Source of the DNA: Cyclobacteriaceae bacterium
GTDB lineage: Bacteria; Bacteroidota; Bacteroidia; Cytophagales; Cyclobacteriaceae
DNA length: 64,000 nucleotides
NCBI GenBank assembly: GCA_022842845.1
Contig: JALHOT010000007.1
Span: 1 to 64,000 of the forward strand
Direction: 5' to 3'
The translations under genes and the position numbers were made by a program. This document shows, in pieces, positions 16,609 to 25,697 of the stretch (position 1 is its first letter; each line of letters opens with the position of its first letter). The notes under the pieces were generated by a model that was given only the letters and a program-made list of their open reading frames with translations, searched no databases and was not told the DNA's origin.

Positions 16609-17541
16609 TTATAATGAGGCCTGCACCTTCACTGAATCCGTCTTCACAACTTCTGTTTTTACTTCTTCCTTCCAAATCGGGCCCTGCGGTGCTTTAGCAT
16701 TAGGAGGATTTGAACCCTTCAAACTCATAATGAAAAAAGACACATCACGAATTTCTTCTGGCTTTAAGATTGCATTCCAGGCAATCATTCCTTTTTCCGG
16801 AACACCATTCTTTATGGTGGCGAAAATATTTTGAATGCTCCCGCCATGTAACCAATAATCATCTGTCAGGTTAGGACCGATACTACCCTCACCTTTGTCT
16901 TTATGACAAGATGCACAATTATTCTTATAAACAGCGGCCCCTTTGCTAATCAAATCGGCATCTGCAGTGTAGGCCAGTGCTGCTTCATCAATGGCAGCCA
17001 CCGGCTCAGCTGCACGGGTTTTTCTGATTTGTTCATCTGCCAACGCTATTTCATTGGCATACTCCTGCTCTTGTAACGGTACACTATCGGTGATGTGATA
17101 CACTACGAGGTAAACCACCGACCAGGCAATCGTACCATAGAACAACCACTTCCACCAAGGCGGCAGGTGATTATCCAGCTCTTTAATACCATCATAGTTA
17201 TGATCCAACACAATGGTAGCCTCCTTTTCAAGCGGTACTGCATTAGTCAGTTTTCTGTCCAATTTAGTCCACCAGCTTGGTTCAGGTACATACGCAACAC
17301 CCATGGCTGATGCTTTTTCACGTGCAGAGCGCTCCACAAAGGTGTTCAGTACCTGGAGCAACATAATAGCTACTACAAAAACCAGGATGGTTACAATACC
17401 CACCAAGGTCATGAGTACATAAAAAGGTGTCATCGGGTGATTAATCGGATCATCCCAAAATCCTTTCGTGGCGGTGGCATCCTGTGCCCAGGTGCTGATG
17501 GGCAATAGCATCACCAATAGGGCGATTATTTTATTTTTCAT
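16609..17541 (-). CDS. ccoP: cbb3 oxidase cytochrome c subunit CcoP (monohaem form)
   Basis: About 310 residues from the ATG at 17541, which gives a clean signal-like first segment (KNKIIALLVMLLP); a longer reading from 17577 would cover more of ccoQ. A second membrane helix, a hinge, and another helix (FYGTIAWSVVYLVVY) precede one cytochrome c domain with CASCH near residue 206. Proteobacterial CcoP has two haem c sites; only one CxxCH is present here, as is usual in Bacteroidota. It overlaps ccoQ by 11 bp. Confidence 0.93.
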   Translation of the reverse strand: MKNKIIALLVMLLPISTWAQDATATKGFWDDPINHPMTPFYVLMTLVGIVTILVFVVAIMLLQVLNTFVERSAREKASAMGVAYVPEPSWWTKLDRKLTNAVPLEKEATIVLDHNYDGIKELDNHLPPWWKWLFYGTIAWSVVYLVVYHITDSVPLQEQEYANEIALADEQIRKTRAAEPVAAIDEAALAYTADADLISKGAAVYKNNCASCHKDKGEGSIGPNLTDDYWLHGGSIQNIFATIKNGVPEKGMIAWNAILKPEEIRDVSFFIMSLKGSNPPNAKAPQGPIWKEEVKTEVVKTDSVKVQASL

Positions 17542-17725
17542 GACCTGAGTGATTTGGTTTACTGGTTGCATCATCAATTGGCATGTTGCTCATGTGCTGT
17601 ATGAACTGTTTGTTAACCGTAAAGGCCCACCAGATCAGCAACAAAAAGAACACGAAGAAAATTACAAAGGATATGAGCGGCCAGATGGCCACATTATCGA
17701 TGCTTTGAAGAATATTTTTGTACAT
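17531..17725 (-). CDS. ccoQ: cbb3 oxidase small subunit CcoQ
   Basis: 64 residues with a single membrane helix (residues 13-37) followed by a short polar tail ending His-Glu-Lys, the form of CcoQ/FixQ. It is 9 bp behind ccoNO and overlaps ccoP, the classic NO-Q-P order. Its role is oxidase stability. Confidence 0.85.
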   Translation of the reverse strand: MYKNILQSIDNVAIWPLISFVIFFVFFLLLIWWAFTVNKQFIQHMSNMPIDDATSKPNHSGHEK

Positions 17726-17734
17726 AAGCCTTAA

Positions 17735-19918
17735 TTATTGATTAGCTGAAAGTGCTGTGTCCTTAACCTTAATATCAGTACCCAGTCGCTGCAGATAAGC
17801 AATCAAAGCTATTATCTCTGCATCTTGTATCACTTCGATTCCTTCCATCTGCAAGTTCTCCACAATGCGAGCTGCCTGTTTGTCGAGATCTTCATTGGCT
17901 GTTTGCTCATACCCTTCTGCATAGGGAACACCAATGGTGCGCAGCGCATTTATCTTTAAAGCAGTCTGTTCTTTATCAATTTGTTGTTCATACAACCATG
18001 GGTATGCAGGCATGATGGTTCCTGCTGACACAGAGCCCGGATCAAGCATATGATAATAATGCCATGAATCTCCATACTTGCCACCTACTCTTTGCAAATC
18101 AGGACCAGTACGCTTTGATCCCCATAAGAATGGATGGTCGTACACATATTCACCTGACTTGGAGTATTCACCGTATCTTTCTGTTTCGGAACGGAACGGT
18201 CTGACCATTTGCGAATGGCATCCAACGCAACCTTCACGGATGTAGATATCTCTGCCGTGCAATTCCAGTGGTGTATACGGTTTTACACTGGCAATGGTGG
18301 GTACATTTGATTTAATCAGGAATGTTGGAACCATTTCGATAGCACCCCCGATTAAAATTGCTACCAGCGCAAGTGTGGTAAAAACAATAGGTTTACGCTC
18401 TAACACAGCGTGCCAGCCTTTATTGCCATGGGAAGCAATAGTGAGTGGTGCTGCTTCGGTTGCCTCATTGGCAATGAACTTACCTGAATAGGCTGTTTTT
18501 ATTAAGTTGTATGTCATAATGATGGTACCTACGAGGTACAAAGCACCACCAACGGCCCTCAACATGTGTAGAGGAAGAATCTGAACAGTAGTCTCCAAAA
18601 AGTTTTTGTACATCAAAAAACCATCTGGTGTGAATTCTTTCCACATCAAGCTTTGCACCACACCGGATATATACATAGGCAAGGCATAGAAAATGATACC
18701 TAGTGTACCTAACCAAAAATGGAGATTGGCTAATTTGTTAGAATATATTTTAGTATCCCACATTTTGGGTACCAGCCAATACAGCATACCGAAGATCATA
18801 AAGCCGTTCCAACCAAGGCCCCCCACGTGTACGTGTGCTACAATCCAATCAGTAAAGTGAGCAATGGCATTGATATTTTTTAAAGAAAGAAGTGGACCTT
18901 CCAAAGTTGCCATACCATAAGCAGTTACGGCCACCACAAAAAACTTCAGAACCACATCTTCTCTTACTCGGTCCCAAGCACCACGTAACGTTAGTAAACC
19001 ATTAAGCATACCACCCCATGATGGAGCAATAAGCATAATAGAAAATACGGTACCCAGACTTTGCGCCCAATCAGGTAAGGAAGTGTACAATAGATGGTGA
19101 GGGCCTGCCCAGATGTAAATGAAAATCAAAGACCAAAAGTGAATAATGGATAAACGATATGAGTAAACAGGTCTGTTCGCTGCTTTGGGCAAGTAATAGT
19201 ACATTAAACCTAAGAAGGGTGTAGTTAAAAAGAATGCCACTGCATTATGTCCATACCACCATTGCACCAGGGCATCTTGTACACCTGCATACCAGGAGTA
19301 ACTCTTAAATAAGTTCACTGGCATTTCGAAAGAATTCACCACGTGCAATACCGCCACGGTTATAAATGTGGCAATGTAGAACCAGATAGCTACGTACATA
19401 TGCTGCTCACGTCTGCGCAAAATGGTGCCGATCATATTAATACCAAACACTACCCAGATAAGGGTAATGGCGATATCGATTGGCCACTCCAATTCTGCAT
19501 ATTCTTTAGATGTAGTCAATCCTAAAGGCAGGGTGATTGCCGCTGCCAGAATAATGGCTTGCCAACCCCAAAAATTTATCCAACTGAGGGTGTCATTGAA
19601 CATGCGAGTCTTCAGCAAGCGTTGCATCGAATAATACACACCTGCAAACATGGCATTGCCCACAAAGGCAAAAATGATGGCATTGGTGTGTAATGGTCTG
19701 ATGCGACCAAAACTGGAGTACTGCAAATCAAAATTGAAGATAGGCCACACTAGTTGCAGCGCGGCTGTAAGTCCTACCAGCATACCCACCAGGCCAAAAG
19801 CCACGGTAGCGATGATGAAGGCCTTGACAATTTTATTGTCGTAACTGAATTTTTCGAGTTCCATAGGCAGTTCTGAGCTTACATTTTGATTAGATGATGT
19901 AAAAGTACCCCTACTCAT
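17735..19918 (-). CDS. ccoNO: Fused cbb3 oxidase subunits I and II (CcoNO)
   Basis: 727 residues. Residues 1 to about 490 are CcoN, the haem-copper catalytic subunit, with twelve or more membrane segments and the Cu-ligand region VQWWYGHNAVAFFLTTPFLG. The rest is CcoO: a membrane anchor and a cytochrome c domain with CVGCH at about residue 565. Fusion of the two is common in Bacteroidota. The start could be the ATG at 19918 or the one at 19864 (MELEKFSYDN), which fits the usual CcoN N-terminus better. It is a high-affinity oxygen reductase, first gene of the operon, with an FNR-type palindrome 34 bp upstream. ccoI and ccoS are not adjacent. Confidence 0.95.
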   Translation of the reverse strand: MSRGTFTSSNQNVSSELPMELEKFSYDNKIVKAFIIATVAFGLVGMLVGLTAALQLVWPIFNFDLQYSSFGRIRPLHTNAIIFAFVGNAMFAGVYYSMQRLLKTRMFNDTLSWINFWGWQAIILAAAITLPLGLTTSKEYAELEWPIDIAITLIWVVFGINMIGTILRRREQHMYVAIWFYIATFITVAVLHVVNSFEMPVNLFKSYSWYAGVQDALVQWWYGHNAVAFFLTTPFLGLMYYYLPKAANRPVYSYRLSIIHFWSLIFIYIWAGPHHLLYTSLPDWAQSLGTVFSIMLIAPSWGGMLNGLLTLRGAWDRVREDVVLKFFVVAVTAYGMATLEGPLLSLKNINAIAHFTDWIVAHVHVGGLGWNGFMIFGMLYWLVPKMWDTKIYSNKLANLHFWLGTLGIIFYALPMYISGVVQSLMWKEFTPDGFLMYKNFLETTVQILPLHMLRAVGGALYLVGTIIMTYNLIKTAYSGKFIANEATEAAPLTIASHGNKGWHAVLERKPIVFTTLALVAILIGGAIEMVPTFLIKSNVPTIASVKPYTPLELHGRDIYIREGCVGCHSQMVRPFRSETERYGEYSKSGEYVYDHPFLWGSKRTGPDLQRVGGKYGDSWHYYHMLDPGSVSAGTIMPAYPWLYEQQIDKEQTALKINALRTIGVPYAEGYEQTANEDLDKQAARIVENLQMEGIEVIQDAEIIALIAYLQRLGTDIKVKDTALSANQ

Positions 19919-19951
19919 GAATGACTAACCTGACAGGATTTATTAATAACC

Positions 19952-19965
19952 CTGATTTTAATCAG
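19952..19965. promoter_or_regulatory. FNR-type palindrome upstream of ccoNO
   Basis: CTGAT-TTTA-ATCAG has the 5-4-5 geometry of FNR boxes and matches TTGAT-N4-ATCAA at eight of ten positions. Its centre is 41 bp from the upstream ATG and 95 bp from the preferred ATG at 19864, so an activator position is possible. No convincing TAnnTTTG element is seen near the implied start site. Confidence 0.5.
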
Positions 19966-20102
19966 TTGCTGTATTGCGAATAAGCTTTAAAGCGTATTTA
20001 ATAAATCCTGCTTTTCTTCGGTTAAATCAAATACAGCGATGAAACAGCTCATGTCTGTATATTCTTCCAAAAATTAAGCTTTCAAGTCAGCACTTCTGAT
20101 AG

Positions 20103-20683
20103 AGTTGTGACTGTTGTTTTTTTTGCACATGTCATCCTAAAGAAGAAAAATCCTTCAGACCAAATATTCAGGCATCTTTTATAGAACAATCCACCAACTA
20201 TACTTGCGGGGGTGCAGCCACGCAATCGCTACTAGCTTACTGTGGTGATTATTGGCGAGAGGACCGCCAAAGACTAAGGCAGATTAACTCAGGGTACTAA
20301 CGGTAGAAATATTAGAGTTCTCTGCGATTCATTGGGTTATAGCACAAAGGTATTCACCAACATGAGTACTGATTCTCTCAAGCGTTTCGTTGACCAGGGC
20401 TATCCCATGTTACTGGCTATTCAAGCCTGGAGCGGAGTAATTTCCGACTAGTATGAATGATTGGAGTAACGGGCACTATGTATTATGCATCGGCTATGAT
20501 GATGAAAACTACTATTTTATAGATCCTTCTACGCTGGGCAACTACACCTTGATACCTGCCAAAGCTTTTGGGGAAAGGTGATACGACATAGATCAGGAGG
20601 GAAACAAACTTTACAATTTTGCAGTCTGGATTTATAAACAGGAAAAAAAATATGAGCCTAGCAAAATTCTACCAATGCACTAA
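20103..20683 (+). pseudogene. Decayed C39-like cysteine peptidase gene
   Basis: Three collinear pieces in different frames form a broken papain-like (C39-like) peptidase. From 20103 the frame is open into SFIEQSTNYTCGGAATQSLL, containing the nucleophile Cys, and stops near 20300. A shifted frame continues with NGRNIRVLCDSLGY and YPMLLAIQAW to a stop at about 20448. From 20453 a third piece has GHYVLCIGYDD (catalytic His) and FIDPST, with a TGA at 20579-20581, probably from a Trp codon, before the natural stop at 20681. An upstream Cys-rich stretch suggests a lost lipoprotein signal. No start codon remains. Flanks at 19966-20102 and 20684-20883 show no gene. Confidence 0.75.
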
Positions 20684-20883
20684 CCTATCCATATATTTTG
20701 AATAATAAATCACAGCAGATTCAGCCTTGTACTTAATTGGGATTAGCAATACACATCCTTTGGCTTATGCACACATACCTTTCTTTGATCTTTCAATACC
20801 CCATAATTGATCAACAGCAAAATTTGATAAGTGGCGCCTGCTTACAGCGAGCAAATACTAACTTGTAGGTAAATCATAAGGCT

Positions 20884-23112
20884 ATGAGAAGCATGCTAAT
20901 TTTACCGATTGTTGCTTTACTTTTTTGTTGCACACCAGAAAACGAATCACTGGAAAGATGGCAAACGCATGCAGAAAATGTAACCATTTACAGGGATGAT
21001 TTTGGCGTTCCACATATTTATGGCAAAACAGATGCAGATGCTGTTTTTGGAATGCTCTATGCCCAATGCGAAGATGACTTTCCAAGGGTGGAGCGAAACT
21101 ACTTATGGGCGATAGGTCGATTGGCAGAAGTAGAGGGTGAAAAACAGTTATACAGCGATGTACGCGCCAAGCTTTTTATGACCCAGGAAGAAGCTGTGGA
21201 AAAATACTATAACAGCCCCGAATGGCTAAAGAAATTATGCAATGCTTTTGCGGATGGTATCAACTATTATCTCTATACTCATCCAGAAGTAAAACCTGCA
21301 CTTCTTACCCACTTCGAACCATGGATGCCTATGTATTTCAGTGAGGGCAGCATCGGTGGTGACATTGAGTCTATATCTTTAGAGAAACTCGAAGCTTTTT
21401 ACCAGCATATACAAGACAGTGCTGGCCACGATTCAACTAAGATAACGCAAGCCACTGCATACAATCAACTTGATGATTTTAGCAAAGAGTTAGATGAGCC
21501 TCAGGGATCAAATGGCTTTGCTATTTCAGGAAAGTTAACGCAGAGTGGCAATGCCATGTTAGTGATTAATCCGCACACGTCATTTTATTTCAGAGGAGAA
21601 ATACATGTAGTAAGTGATGAGGGGCTCAATGCTTACGGAGCTGTTACCTGGGGACAATTCTTCATCTATCAGGGCTTCAATGAAAAAAATGGATGGATGC
21701 ACACCTCATCGTACACAGATGTAGTGGATGAATTCATCGAGGATATCGTAAAAAAAGAAGGCAGTCTCTTTTATAAATACGGAGACGAATTACGGCCGGT
21801 TGAAAAGAAAGTCATCACAATTTCCTTCAAAAAGGACAGCCTTACACAACAACGCCAATTTCCCATTTACCGAACCCATCATGGACCTGTTACTGATGTA
21901 ATAAACAATAGATGGGTTACCACCGCTATGCTATGGGATCCTTCCATGGCCTTGCAGCAGGCTTTCATCAGAACAAAAACAGCTTCATACGATGAGTTTA
22001 AAAAAATGATGGATTTCAAAACCAATTCATCTAACAACACGGTCTATGCCGATGCCGATGGTAACATTGCATTCTTTCAGGGAAACTTTATTCCCAGACG
22101 AGATACTACTTTTAATTACGACCAGCCTGTAGAGGGCAGCAATAAAGCCACCGACTGGCAAGGACTCCATGAGGTAGCGGAGAGTATACACCTGCTGAAT
22201 CCGGGCAATGGTTGGATTCAGAATTGCAACTCCACACCATTCACATCTGCAGCAGAATTCAGTCCTAAAAAGAAAGACTATCCGTACTACATGGCCACTG
22301 AACCAGAAAATTTCAGAGGTGTTCATGCCATTCGCGTGTTAACAGGCAGAAGTGGTTATACACTTGATTCATTACTGGCACTCGCGTATGATCCTTATCT
22401 GCCTGCTTTTGAAAAACTGGTCCCTGGACTGATTGATGCCTTCGATCAATCGGGGAAAAAATACAATCAACTAAAACCCGCTATTGAAACATTACGTGCC
22501 TGGGATATGCGCACGTCAAAAGAATCGGTTGGCATGTCTTTGGCCCACTATTATATAAGCATCTATTTGCAAAAAGGCCCCAGACCCGAAGGCTTAAGTA
22601 TGATGGAACGTGTTAATTACTTCGGCACACAAACACCATATGAAGAACGCCTTACGCTTTTCAAAGAAGCGGTAGATAAAATTGCCACAGACTTTGGACA
22701 ATGGAATACTCCCTGGGGTGAAATATGCAGGTTGCAACGCCTTGATGGTGCGATTGCTCAAAAGTTTGATGACAATCAACCCAGCATACCGGTTGAATTT
22801 GCCTCCGGCAATTGGGGAGCGCTGGCATCTTTTGGCGTGAGGGGTAAGCAAGAAACCAAACGCTATTATGGTACTTACGGCAATAGTTTTGTAGCGGTTG
22901 TTGAATTTGGTAAAAAGGTGAAAGCAAAAAGTATTTTAGCGGGTGGCCAAAGCGGTGACCCTTCCTCTCCCCACTTCATGGATCAGGCACAACGCTATGC
23001 CGACAGAAATTTTAAAGATGTGGCCTACTACAGAGAAGATGTAGAAGCCAGAGCCATCAAGAAATATCAACCGGGGAGTAAAATAAATCTGATCAACATA
23101 TCACAAGACTAG
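20884..23112 (+). CDS. Penicillin acylase family lipoprotein-like hydrolase
   Basis: 742 residues. An N-terminal export signal ends at Cys15-Cys16, lipoprotein-like though not a strict lipobox. The alpha chain is followed by the self-cleavage site, with Ser209 (GSNGFAIS) as N-terminal nucleophile of the beta chain. The later NNTVYADADGNIAFFQGNFIPRR block is typical of the family. These Ntn hydrolases cut amides such as acyl-homoserine lactones or N-acyl amino compounds; the substrate here is unknown. It is monocistronic, behind a peptidase pseudogene. Confidence 0.9.
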   Translation: MRSMLILPIVALLFCCTPENESLERWQTHAENVTIYRDDFGVPHIYGKTDADAVFGMLYAQCEDDFPRVERNYLWAIGRLAEVEGEKQLYSDVRAKLFMTQEEAVEKYYNSPEWLKKLCNAFADGINYYLYTHPEVKPALLTHFEPWMPMYFSEGSIGGDIESISLEKLEAFYQHIQDSAGHDSTKITQATAYNQLDDFSKELDEPQGSNGFAISGKLTQSGNAMLVINPHTSFYFRGEIHVVSDEGLNAYGAVTWGQFFIYQGFNEKNGWMHTSSYTDVVDEFIEDIVKKEGSLFYKYGDELRPVEKKVITISFKKDSLTQQRQFPIYRTHHGPVTDVINNRWVTTAMLWDPSMALQQAFIRTKTASYDEFKKMMDFKTNSSNNTVYADADGNIAFFQGNFIPRRDTTFNYDQPVEGSNKATDWQGLHEVAESIHLLNPGNGWIQNCNSTPFTSAAEFSPKKKDYPYYMATEPENFRGVHAIRVLTGRSGYTLDSLLALAYDPYLPAFEKLVPGLIDAFDQSGKKYNQLKPAIETLRAWDMRTSKESVGMSLAHYYISIYLQKGPRPEGLSMMERVNYFGTQTPYEERLTLFKEAVDKIATDFGQWNTPWGEICRLQRLDGAIAQKFDDNQPSIPVEFASGNWGALASFGVRGKQETKRYYGTYGNSFVAVVEFGKKVKAKSILAGGQSGDPSSPHFMDQAQRYADRNFKDVAYYREDVEARAIKKYQPGSKINLINISQD

Positions 23113-23172
23113 CTTTCAAAACAGTTATTGTCAAGCAGCTTATTAAATCAGTTTTGTAAATCAAAACCCAAT

Positions 23173-23206
23173 AAAAAAAGCCATGAGTCTTTAAGGCTCA
23201 TGGCTT
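23173..23206 (-). terminator. Terminator of fabV
   Basis: AAGCCATGAG (23178-23187) pairs perfectly with CTCATGGCTT (23197-23206); on the minus strand it is followed by seven T. It lies 20 bp behind fabV and may also end the convergent acylase transcript. Confidence 0.85.
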
Positions 23207-23225
23207 CCCAAGAAGTAAAACTATT

Positions 23226-24416
23226 TTACACCAAACCAGGCATCTCCACATTTTCATTGGCATCTGCGGCATAATCAACACCGGCTACGCTAAATCCAAA
23301 AAGATTTAAGAAGTCTGTTTTATAACCATTCAAATCACCAATGGATGGCAAGCTTTCTGTTGTCGCTTGTTCCCATAACCTGGCTACTTCGCTTTGTACA
23401 TCTTCTCTCATTTCCCAATCATCAACTCTTATTCTTCCTTTATCATCAGTAGGTATTGCCCCACCATGAAAAAGTCTATCGGCAAATAAGCGTTGCATCT
23501 GTTCGATACAACCTTCGTGAATACCCTTAGCCTTCATCACTTTATAAAGCAAAGAAATATATAGAGGAATAACGGGTATAGCAGAACTTGCTTGTGTTAC
23601 CAATGCTTTATTCACCGATACCAAAGCCTTACCATTGATTGCTTTTAACTTATCTGTAATGGTAAAAGCTGATGCTTCCAGATGGTCCTTAGCACGACCG
23701 ATAGTGCCCTTTCTGTAAACGGCTTCTGTTAAACCCGGGCCAATGTATGAATAGGCAACCGTGGTAGCGCCTTCGCTCAATACACCGGCTGCCAACATCT
23801 GGTCCATCCACATCTGCCAGTCTTCGCCACCCATAACGGTAACCGTATTGGCAATATCCTCATCGTTGGCCGGATCTATAGAAATGTTTGTTACTATGCC
23901 TGTATGAAAATCAACAGTTTTATTACTGAATGTTTGGCCAATAGGCTTCAATACAGAACGGTGTGTAACACCCGTTGCCGGATGCACACGCACTGGCGAA
24001 GCCAAACTATAGATTACTAAATCAATCTTTCCCAGATCTGCTTTGATCAGATCAATGGTTTTCTGCTTAATCTCATTTGAGAAAGCATCGCCATTGATGC
24101 TTTTAGCATATAAGCCTGCTTTTTGTGCCTGCTCTTGAAATGCTACACTATTGTACCAACCCGGAGAAGCTGTTTTACCAGGGGCAGGCGCCTTTTCGAA
24201 AAAAACACCAATGGTTGATGCATTACTGCCAAAGGCAGCAGAGATACGAGAGGCTAATCCAAAACCTGTAGAGGCGCCAATAACCAAAACCTTTTTGGCT
24301 CCCTGTATAGCACCTTTTGATTTTACATAATTGATCTGATTAATAACATTTTGTTCGCAGCCTTTTGGATGTGCTGTTAAGCAAATAAAGCCACGCATTC
24401 TGGGTTCAATAATCAT
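23226..24416 (-). CDS. fabV: Trans-2-enoyl-ACP/CoA reductase FabV
   Basis: 396 residues. It performs the NADH-dependent reduction of trans-2-enoyl-ACP (or CoA) in the last step of fatty-acid elongation. The N-terminus (MIIEPRMRGFICLTAHPKGC) is the family signature, the nucleotide-binding loop is GASTGFGLASR at 47-57, YSLASP is at 136-141, and the catalytic Tyr234-x8-Lys243 replaces the Tyr-x6-Lys of FabI. FabV enzymes are typically poorly inhibited by triclosan. It is transcribed alone. Confidence 0.96.
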   Translation of the reverse strand: MIIEPRMRGFICLTAHPKGCEQNVINQINYVKSKGAIQGAKKVLVIGASTGFGLASRISAAFGSNASTIGVFFEKAPAPGKTASPGWYNSVAFQEQAQKAGLYAKSINGDAFSNEIKQKTIDLIKADLGKIDLVIYSLASPVRVHPATGVTHRSVLKPIGQTFSNKTVDFHTGIVTNISIDPANDEDIANTVTVMGGEDWQMWMDQMLAAGVLSEGATTVAYSYIGPGLTEAVYRKGTIGRAKDHLEASAFTITDKLKAINGKALVSVNKALVTQASSAIPVIPLYISLLYKVMKAKGIHEGCIEQMQRLFADRLFHGGAIPTDDKGRIRVDDWEMREDVQSEVARLWEQATTESLPSIGDLNGYKTDFLNLFGFSVAGVDYAADANENVEMPGLV

Positions 24417-24545
24417 AGGTCTGATGGTTCGTTAATACTCTGTCAATCCACACCTGCTTTCAGGTATGAAGGCGTAAATATATCTAATAAAAACGGAAGG
24501 CGAATAGGCTCTATAATTTCATTAAACCAGGGCATACAAGCTTAC

Positions 24546-25064
24546 TTAGTAAGACAACTGAATAGTTGATCCATTAACACCCTTTTCAATAACATTAACA
24601 ATAAGCACATTCTCATAATAGCCTTCATCATAATCACCAAACTCTTTTGTACCTAATAAAGTGTTGGCAATCCAGGGTATGTTGTTTGAGTGCCCAACAA
24701 CCACAATGGTTTTTCCTTTGTGCTGGTTAACCATCTTGACAATTTCCTCATCTTTAAATGCTTCATAAGGAAGAATGCTTTGACCCAGTTTATCAGCCAG
24801 TGGCTTAACGGTGTTGATGGTACGCTTAAAATTGGTGGAGTAGATGGCTGCTATGGGTTGGCGTTTAAGCATATTGGCGAGGCGCTGCGCACGTGCCTGC
24901 CCTTGCTCAGTAAGCTCCGGATCTTTACTACCATCGGCCACTTTTTCGGCATGCCTTATCAGAATAAATGTGGTTAATTGTCTTTCTTGTGCAGCTCCTT
25001 CGCACACCAAAAGCATTACGAAAATTATTGAAAGCAAAAACGATTTAGTCATTGACATAAACAT
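24546..25064 (-). CDS. Exported histidine phosphatase family protein
   Basis: About 172 residues from the ATG at 25064, chosen because it gives a signal peptide (cleavage after CEGAAQE region) and avoids overlapping the upstream gene; ATG codons just inside are alternatives. The phosphohistidine motif LIRHAEK follows the signal, and a second His is in VVGHSNNIPW. It is a small SixA/PGM-like phosphatase placed in the periplasm; the substrate is unknown. It follows the NTF2-like gene by 7 bp, so the two form an operon. Confidence 0.85.
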   Translation of the reverse strand: MFMSMTKSFLLSIIFVMLLVCEGAAQERQLTTFILIRHAEKVADGSKDPELTEQGQARAQRLANMLKRQPIAAIYSTNFKRTINTVKPLADKLGQSILPYEAFKDEEIVKMVNQHKGKTIVVVGHSNNIPWIANTLLGTKEFGDYDEGYYENVLIVNVIEKGVNGSTIQLSY

Positions 25065-25071
25065 ATCTTCT

Positions 25072-25563
25072 TTATTTAGTGTGTTTGTTTTTGATATCAT
25101 CCGGTATTACACATCCATCTTTTCTACGTGTATCGGCCAGATGAAAAATTTTCCAGCCTTCCTTTGTTCTGATCAAATGGAAAGCATCTATCCCACAATG
25201 ACTAAAGGTATGATCGATATAAAAGGCATAATCACACCAGGCCTGCGCGAAGTCTCCGTCCGTCTGCACCTTCACATTCCAAAATTCTTCTGTCATTTTT
25301 TCCTTTCTGGGTGTACCTACCGCCTTCAGAAAGCCATCAATAGAAGGCTCTCTCCTAAGTACGGCACTCCCCGATTTATCGCGCATGACTGTCGCCATGC
25401 CCGCACCAGCAGCAAATACGCTGTGCACTTTGCTGCTATCGCCTTCATACATGGCATCAAAAAGAGTTTTGATAACAAGCTGAATAGCCTGCTGGTCATC
25501 GCTTTGTGCATACGTAGCCTGATCCAAAACCAGGCATAACATGATAATAAGGGCCTTTTTCAT
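25072..25563 (-). CDS. Exported NTF2-like (lumazine-binding-like) protein
   Basis: 163 residues with a signal peptide ending TYAQ. The mature part (QAIQLVIKTLFDAMYEGDSSKVHSVF and AQAWCDYAFYIDHTFSHCGIDAFHLIRT) has the NTF2-like cone fold pattern of the putative lumazine-binding/SnoaL group, with a final WKIFHLADTRR strand. No catalytic function can be assigned. First gene of a pair with the histidine phosphatase. Confidence 0.78.
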   Translation of the reverse strand: MKKALIIMLCLVLDQATYAQSDDQQAIQLVIKTLFDAMYEGDSSKVHSVFAAGAGMATVMRDKSGSAVLRREPSIDGFLKAVGTPRKEKMTEEFWNVKVQTDGDFAQAWCDYAFYIDHTFSHCGIDAFHLIRTKEGWKIFHLADTRRKDGCVIPDDIKNKHTK

Positions 25564-25697
25564 CGATTAGTATTTATAAGCAAGATCACGTAAAAATCAG
25601 CCAGTAGTTGCAGATTTTATGCCAATGGTCTTTGCCGAAATCACTAGTTAAATATGAAGAATATCTGCTATTTTTAACACCTCTTACACCCCATATT

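Noticed and set aside
16451-16834. Open frame of 127 codons on the plus strand
   Set aside because: Antisense to ccoG and ccoP, which are secure from metal-binding motifs.
20816-20823. TTGATCAA-like palindrome upstream of the acylase as an FNR box
   Set aside because: The half-sites are directly adjacent without the 4-bp spacer, so the geometry does not fit.
24844-25539. Open frame of 231 codons on the plus strand
   Set aside because: It runs antisense through the histidine phosphatase and NTF2-like genes, both of which have signal peptides and family motifs; the frame has no recognisable domain and Cys/His-rich composition typical of a shadow.
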